From Nitrospira defluvii (GTDB lineage Bacteria > Nitrospirota > Nitrospiria > Nitrospirales > Nitrospiraceae), in contig JACQHN010000077.1 in NCBI GenBank assembly GCA_016199015.1, positions 1 through 5,823 on the forward strand: 5,823 bases of DNA, written 5' to 3'. Each line of letters opens with the position of its first letter. Position 1 is the first letter of the stretch. The position numbers and the translations under genes were made by a program. Under the pieces are notes generated by a model. It had not been told where the DNA came from and ran no database searches. It saw nothing but the letters and a program-made list of their open reading frames with translations. Below, piece after piece: positions 5,622 to 5,823 of this stretch.

Positions 5622-5823
5622 ATGAGCACCTTGCTGGTCATCGACGACGATCGACTGCACTGCGACCTGTTGCAGGTGGCCTTGGCCCGTCAGGGCTATC
5701 AGGTCAGCACGGCCACCAGCGGGCGAGCCGGAGTGGCGTTGTTTCGACAACTTCGTCCCCTGGTCACACTCATCGATTTACGCATGCCGGAAATGGATGG
5801 ATTGGCCGTGCTCAAGGAAATCC
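5622..5823 (+). CDS. Response regulator receiver (REC) domain protein, N-terminal part (runs off the window)
   Basis: The first 67 codons of a two-component response regulator are visible; the 3' end is outside the window. The sequence begins MSTLLVIDDD, with the acidic metal-binding cluster at Asp8-Asp10 after the first beta strand. The phosphoacceptor is Asp52 in LIDLRMPEMDG, followed by the usual MP.MDG loop (Pro56, Gly60) and LAVLKEI helix. The protein would be phosphorylated by a sensor histidine kinase. The output domain is not visible, so it cannot be told whether it is a stand-alone receiver, a DNA-binding regulator, an NtrC-type activator or part of a hybrid protein. ATG 5619 is an alternative start one codon upstream. 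It is separated from ftsY by 152 bases with two inverted repeats, so it probably has its own transcript. Confidence 0.9.
   Translation, partial: MSTLLVIDDDRLHCDLLQVALARQGYQVSTATSGRAGVALFRQLRPLVTLIDLRMPEMDGLAVLKEI

Overview
The window is a compact, mostly co-directional stretch of a Gram-negative bacterial chromosome. All six genes lie on the + strand and there is no gene-free stretch longer than about 150 bases. The mix of a type IV pilus PilY1-type protein, a diderm lipoprotein and a PhoH/YbeY/FtsY housekeeping block, with GC-leaning codon use and frequent GTG/TTG starts, would fit Nitrospirota (Nitrospira-like) or a deltaproteobacterium-like lineage. That assignment is inference from gene content and sequence flavour, not from a search.

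Left part (1-2858): the C-terminal 611 residues of a PilY1-like pilus-tip protein, including its beta-propeller and a calcium-loop motif DxDxDxxxD. Its last 16 bases overlap the first possible start of a secreted or lipid-anchored protein. That protein is made of two gap-free 92-residue tandem modules followed by a putative-Ig/cadherin-like module. The pair looks like the tail of a pilus or surface operon and ends in a probable hairpin terminator that contains the last stop codon.

Middle part (2859-5469): an extended -10 promoter candidate precedes phoH, which overlaps ybeY by one base (TAATG). ybeY is followed 57 bases later by ftsY. PhoH (ATPase, RNA-associated), YbeY (metal-dependent endoribonuclease in rRNA maturation and ribosome quality control) and FtsY (SRP receptor GTPase) plausibly form one transcription unit linking ribosome and RNA maintenance to co-translational membrane targeting. 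The ybeY stop codon is exactly the loop of a perfect 7-bp inverted repeat.

Right part (5470-5823): a 152-base spacer with two perfect, closely spaced inverted repeats, then the first 67 codons of a response-regulator receiver domain that runs off the window.

I saw no CRISPR array, mobile element, tRNA or rRNA. I did not find a convincing wholly new system. The most unusual items are the 92-residue duplicated lipoprotein beside PilY1, its ambiguous N-terminus, and the short hairpins placed on or after gene ends.
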